Positions 22,684-24,674 of a stretch of DNA of 24,674 bases are shown one piece after another. The DNA is from an uncultured Christensenella sp. Its GTDB lineage: Bacteria; Bacillota; Clostridia; Christensenellales; Borkfalkiaceae. Both the position numbers and the translations under genes were made by a program. Each line of letters begins with the position of its first letter. The stretch's first letter is position 1. The notes under the pieces were generated by a model. That model was not told the DNA's origin, searched no databases, and saw nothing but the letters and a program-made list of their open reading frames with translations. The stretch lies in contig CAJUHC010000020.1 in the NCBI GenBank assembly GCA_910586345.1, positions 1 through 24,674 of the forward strand. The letters are read 5' to 3'.

Positions 22684-22711
22684 AAAAAGGACGGAATTTC
22701 CGTCCTTTTTT
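22683..22711 (+). terminator. Rho-independent terminator after uppP
   Basis: A GGACGG/CCGTCC stem, extended by a long A/T pairing (22683-22694 with 22700-22711), has an AATTT loop and ends in TTTTTT. The A tract on the 5' side would allow function in both directions. Confidence 0.92.
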
Positions 22712-22724
22712 CAGTCTTAGATAC

Positions 22725-22755
22725 TTGACAAAAAATTTCGGGGGGGGGGTATAAT
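22725..22755 (+). promoter_or_regulatory. natAB promoter with a 10-G tract in the spacer
   Basis: A perfect TTGACA (22725-22730) and a perfect TATAAT (22750-22755) are separated by 19 nt, two more than the optimum. The last ten spacer bases (22740-22749) are an uninterrupted G run directly abutting the -10. Slippage that shortened the run by one to three G would bring the spacer to 18-16 nt. The start site is expected near 22762, and an AGAGGAG ribosome site lies before natA. Confidence 0.85.
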
Positions 22756-22787
22756 AGAATGGAAAGTTTTTCGCAAGAGGAGAAAAA

Positions 22788-23561
22788 ATGCAGGAAATAC
22801 TAAAAGTCGAGAATTTAACAAAAACGTTTAAATTGTCCCGCAAGCAGCAGAAATTACAGCGGACCGACCGTCCGATAAAGGTTGCGGTAGACAATTTGTC
22901 GTTCACGGCGTATCGAGGCGAAATTTTCGGCTTGCTCGGACCTAACGGCGCAGGCAAAACCACGACGCTAAGAATGTTGGCGACGCTTATAAAACCCGAT
23001 AGCGGAAACGCGTTTATAGACGGACACAGCATAGTTTCGGAGGAAAACGAAGTTCGCAGAAAAATAGGTTTTTTAACCAGCGAATTAAAACTCGAAGAAT
23101 TTTTTACGCCCAATTATCTCTTCGGCTTTTTCAGCGAATTGTACGGCGTGGATAAGTCTTCGGCAGAACAGAGAAAGCGCGAGTTGTTTTCGAAATTCGG
23201 TATAGACGAATTTGCGGAAGTAAAGGTTGCAAATCTTTCCACGGGTATGAAACAGAAAGTTTCTCTCGTCATTTCCATTGTTCACGACCCCGATTTCATC
23301 ATTTTCGACGAACCTACAAACGGTCTCGACGTGCTTACTGCGAAAGTCGTCACAGATTTTTTGCAGGAGCTTAAAGCCGAGGGTAAAACAATCATACTGT
23401 CCACGCATATTTTCAGTTTGGTTGAGAAGCTTTGTGACAGAGTCGGCGTCATAATCGACGGAAAACTCATTGCGCTCGATACGGTTGAAAATCTTACGGC
23501 TGAAAAAAATCTCGAAGATAAGTTTTTCGAACTCTACGGCATTTCGGGAGGAAAAATATGA
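22788..23561 (+). CDS. natA: ABC transporter ATP-binding protein, NatA-like
   Basis: This 257-residue ATPase has Walker A GPNGAGKT (51-58), signature LSTGM (150-154), Walker B FIIFDE (170-175), the D-loop NGLD and the switch histidine in STHIF (H207). IGFLTSELKLEEFFTP stands at the Q-loop position. The lack of the usual Gln there, and the FLT motif, fit the NatA (sodium/drug exporter) branch. An insertion of basic residues (about 16-30) precedes the conserved strand. A NatB-like permease follows with an ATGA overlap, giving an exporter pair. The exported substrate (sodium, drug or peptide) is unknown. Expression depends on the G-tract promoter. Confidence 0.9.
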   Translation: MQEILKVENLTKTFKLSRKQQKLQRTDRPIKVAVDNLSFTAYRGEIFGLLGPNGAGKTTTLRMLATLIKPDSGNAFIDGHSIVSEENEVRRKIGFLTSELKLEEFFTPNYLFGFFSELYGVDKSSAEQRKRELFSKFGIDEFAEVKVANLSTGMKQKVSLVISIVHDPDFIIFDEPTNGLDVLTAKVVTDFLQELKAEGKTIILSTHIFSLVEKLCDRVGVIIDGKLIALDTVENLTAEKNLEDKFFELYGISGGKI

Positions 23562-24674
23562 AAAACATCTGGACTATAATAAAGAAAGAGTTTTCCCGCT
23601 TTTTTAAAGACAAGCGAATGGTTATAGCCGTTTTTTTGCCCGGCTTGATGATTTATCTTTTATATTCCGTGCTCGGCTCGGTGGTAACCGACGTTATAGA
23701 CAAGCCGACTCATGACGGTCAGAAATTTACCGCTTACGTGGAAAATATGCCTTCTGATGAAAAACTGTCGGCAACGTTGAATTTTATTCTTCAAGTCGAT
23801 ACTGAAACGACGGGAGAGGAAGCGCAACGGAAAGTTTCGGACGGAACTCTCGATTTGGCGATAATTTTCCCCGAAAACTTCGACGGCGCTTTGAACGGTT
23901 CCGTAACGGAAATTCCCGACGTTAAAATTTATTTCAATTCTTCGGTAGATACTTCTTATTCCGGTTTTACGGCGGTAACGTCGGTTTTGGAAACTTTTAA
24001 AAACCCTGCTTTCAGTATAAATTCGGGCGGGGTTGCGGACTTGGCGGGCGAGCGCGAATCCGCGGGCAAAATACTCGCAATGCTTATGCCTATGCTGATG
24101 TTTTCTTTGCTTGCGGCCGCGGGAATGTCGGTCGCGCCGGAATCCATTGCGGGTGAAAAGGAGAGGGGTACTATGGCTACAATGCTCATAACCCCGATAA
24201 AGCGCTGGCAGCTTGCGCTCGGCAAAATTTTAAGTTTAACCTGTTTTGCTATGCTTAGCGGACTTTCGAGCTTTTTGGGAGTAATTCTGTCTTTGCCGAA
24301 GTTGGTCGGAGGTTTTATAGGCGGAGAAACGGCGGCGTTCTATTCCGCAGGCGATTACTTTATGATACTCGGACTGATTATATCGGTAGTACTCGTAATG
24401 ATTTCGGCTTTTTCGGTGCTGTCGGCTTTTGCAAAGAGCGTAAAAGAATCGGGGTCTATGATAGCTCCACTTATGATAGTCATAATTTTGCTCGGTATGT
24501 TCTCTATGTTTATATCTTCGCCGTCCGTCGGACTGTACGCGATACCGCTTCTCGGCAGCGGACTTGCGATGGCGTCGATTATGACTTTCTCTATTACTCC
24601 GCTTGCGTTCGTGCTTTCGGTAATTTCAAACTTGGTTGTTGCCGCCGCCCTGATAACGGTGCTCAGCTTTATGT
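23558..24674 (+). CDS. natB: ABC transporter permease, NatB-like (3' end outside window)
   Basis: An open frame runs from ATG 23558, overlapping the natA stop, to the window edge, with 372 codons visible. The layout is that of an ABC-2 type permease: one N-terminal membrane helix after MKNIWTIIKKEFSRFFKDKR, a large extracytoplasmic domain (about 45-185) and at least five more helices. The characteristic SIAGEKERGTMATMLITP loop follows the second helix and is the typical contact region with the ATPase in NatB/YhaP-like proteins. Together with NatA it forms an export pump in the cytoplasmic membrane. The C-terminus is not seen. Confidence 0.88.
   Translation, partial: MKNIWTIIKKEFSRFFKDKRMVIAVFLPGLMIYLLYSVLGSVVTDVIDKPTHDGQKFTAYVENMPSDEKLSATLNFILQVDTETTGEEAQRKVSDGTLDLAIIFPENFDGALNGSVTEIPDVKIYFNSSVDTSYSGFTAVTSVLETFKNPAFSINSGGVADLAGERESAGKILAMLMPMLMFSLLAAAGMSVAPESIAGEKERGTMATMLITPIKRWQLALGKILSLTCFAMLSGLSSFLGVILSLPKLVGGFIGGETAAFYSAGDYFMILGLIISVVLVMISAFSVLSAFAKSVKESGSMIAPLMIVIILLGMFSMFISSPSVGLYAIPLLGSGLAMASIMTFSITPLAFVLSVISNLVVAAALITVLSFM

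Overview
The window looks like chromosomal housekeeping DNA from an endospore-forming, Gram-positive (Bacillota, Clostridia-like) bacterium. The evidence is a spoVAC-spoVAD-spoVAE cluster, a yunB-type sporulation gene, a tRNA-Phe T-box leader in front of pheST, an anaerobe-type two-subunit class I fumarase, the Firmicutes gene order prs-pth-mfd-foldase, and a NatA/NatB-type ABC exporter. An uncultured Clostridia lineage of the Christensenellales kind is a guess; nothing here fixes the genus. No rRNA, tRNA, IS element, phage gene or CRISPR array is visible.

Layout. 1-1550 (+): the 3' end of thyA, then folA and a TVP38/DedA-like membrane protein, closed by a strong terminator. 1562-2425 (+): a ZIP-family metal transporter with its own promoter and two perfect palindromes. 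2465-5183 (+): an SDR-family oxidoreductase, a possible 32-residue ORF, and spoVAC-AD-AE, all overlapping or closely spaced, then a terminator. 5278-5943 (+): yunB, whose start codon lies inside a perfect inverted repeat carrying a sigma-E-like -10. A bidirectional terminator separates it from the leftward block 10433-5988: consensus sigma-A promoter, T-box leader, pheS, pheT and a small putative lipoprotein gene. 11806-10452 (-): the fumarase alpha and beta subunits. 11886-14426 (+): a divergent operon of CPBP protease, rlmH, M14 peptidase and tadA. 14448-22683 (+): prs, pth, mfd, a large foldase-like lipoprotein and uppP. 22725-end (+): natA and natB, with natB running off the window.

Functional themes. 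There is nucleotide and folate metabolism (thyA, folA, prs), translation (pheST, tadA, rlmH, pth), transcription-coupled repair (mfd), spore biology (spoVA, yunB, perhaps the SDR and M14 peptidase) and envelope processes (uppP, foldase, CPBP, ABC exporter).

Most interesting signals. (1) The natAB promoter has perfect TTGACA and TATAAT hexamers separated by 19 nt, ten of which are an uninterrupted G run. This is the architecture of a phase-variable promoter. (2) Several genes have -10 elements placed so that transcription should begin at or just before the start codon, suggesting leaderless mRNAs. The clearest are the divergent fumarase/CPBP pair; yunB and the SDR are weaker cases. (3) An SDR gene and a micro-ORF are tightly coupled to spoVA. 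(4) The M14 peptidase has NCN where carboxypeptidases usually have NRN. Everything is from reading the sequence only; no database search was run.
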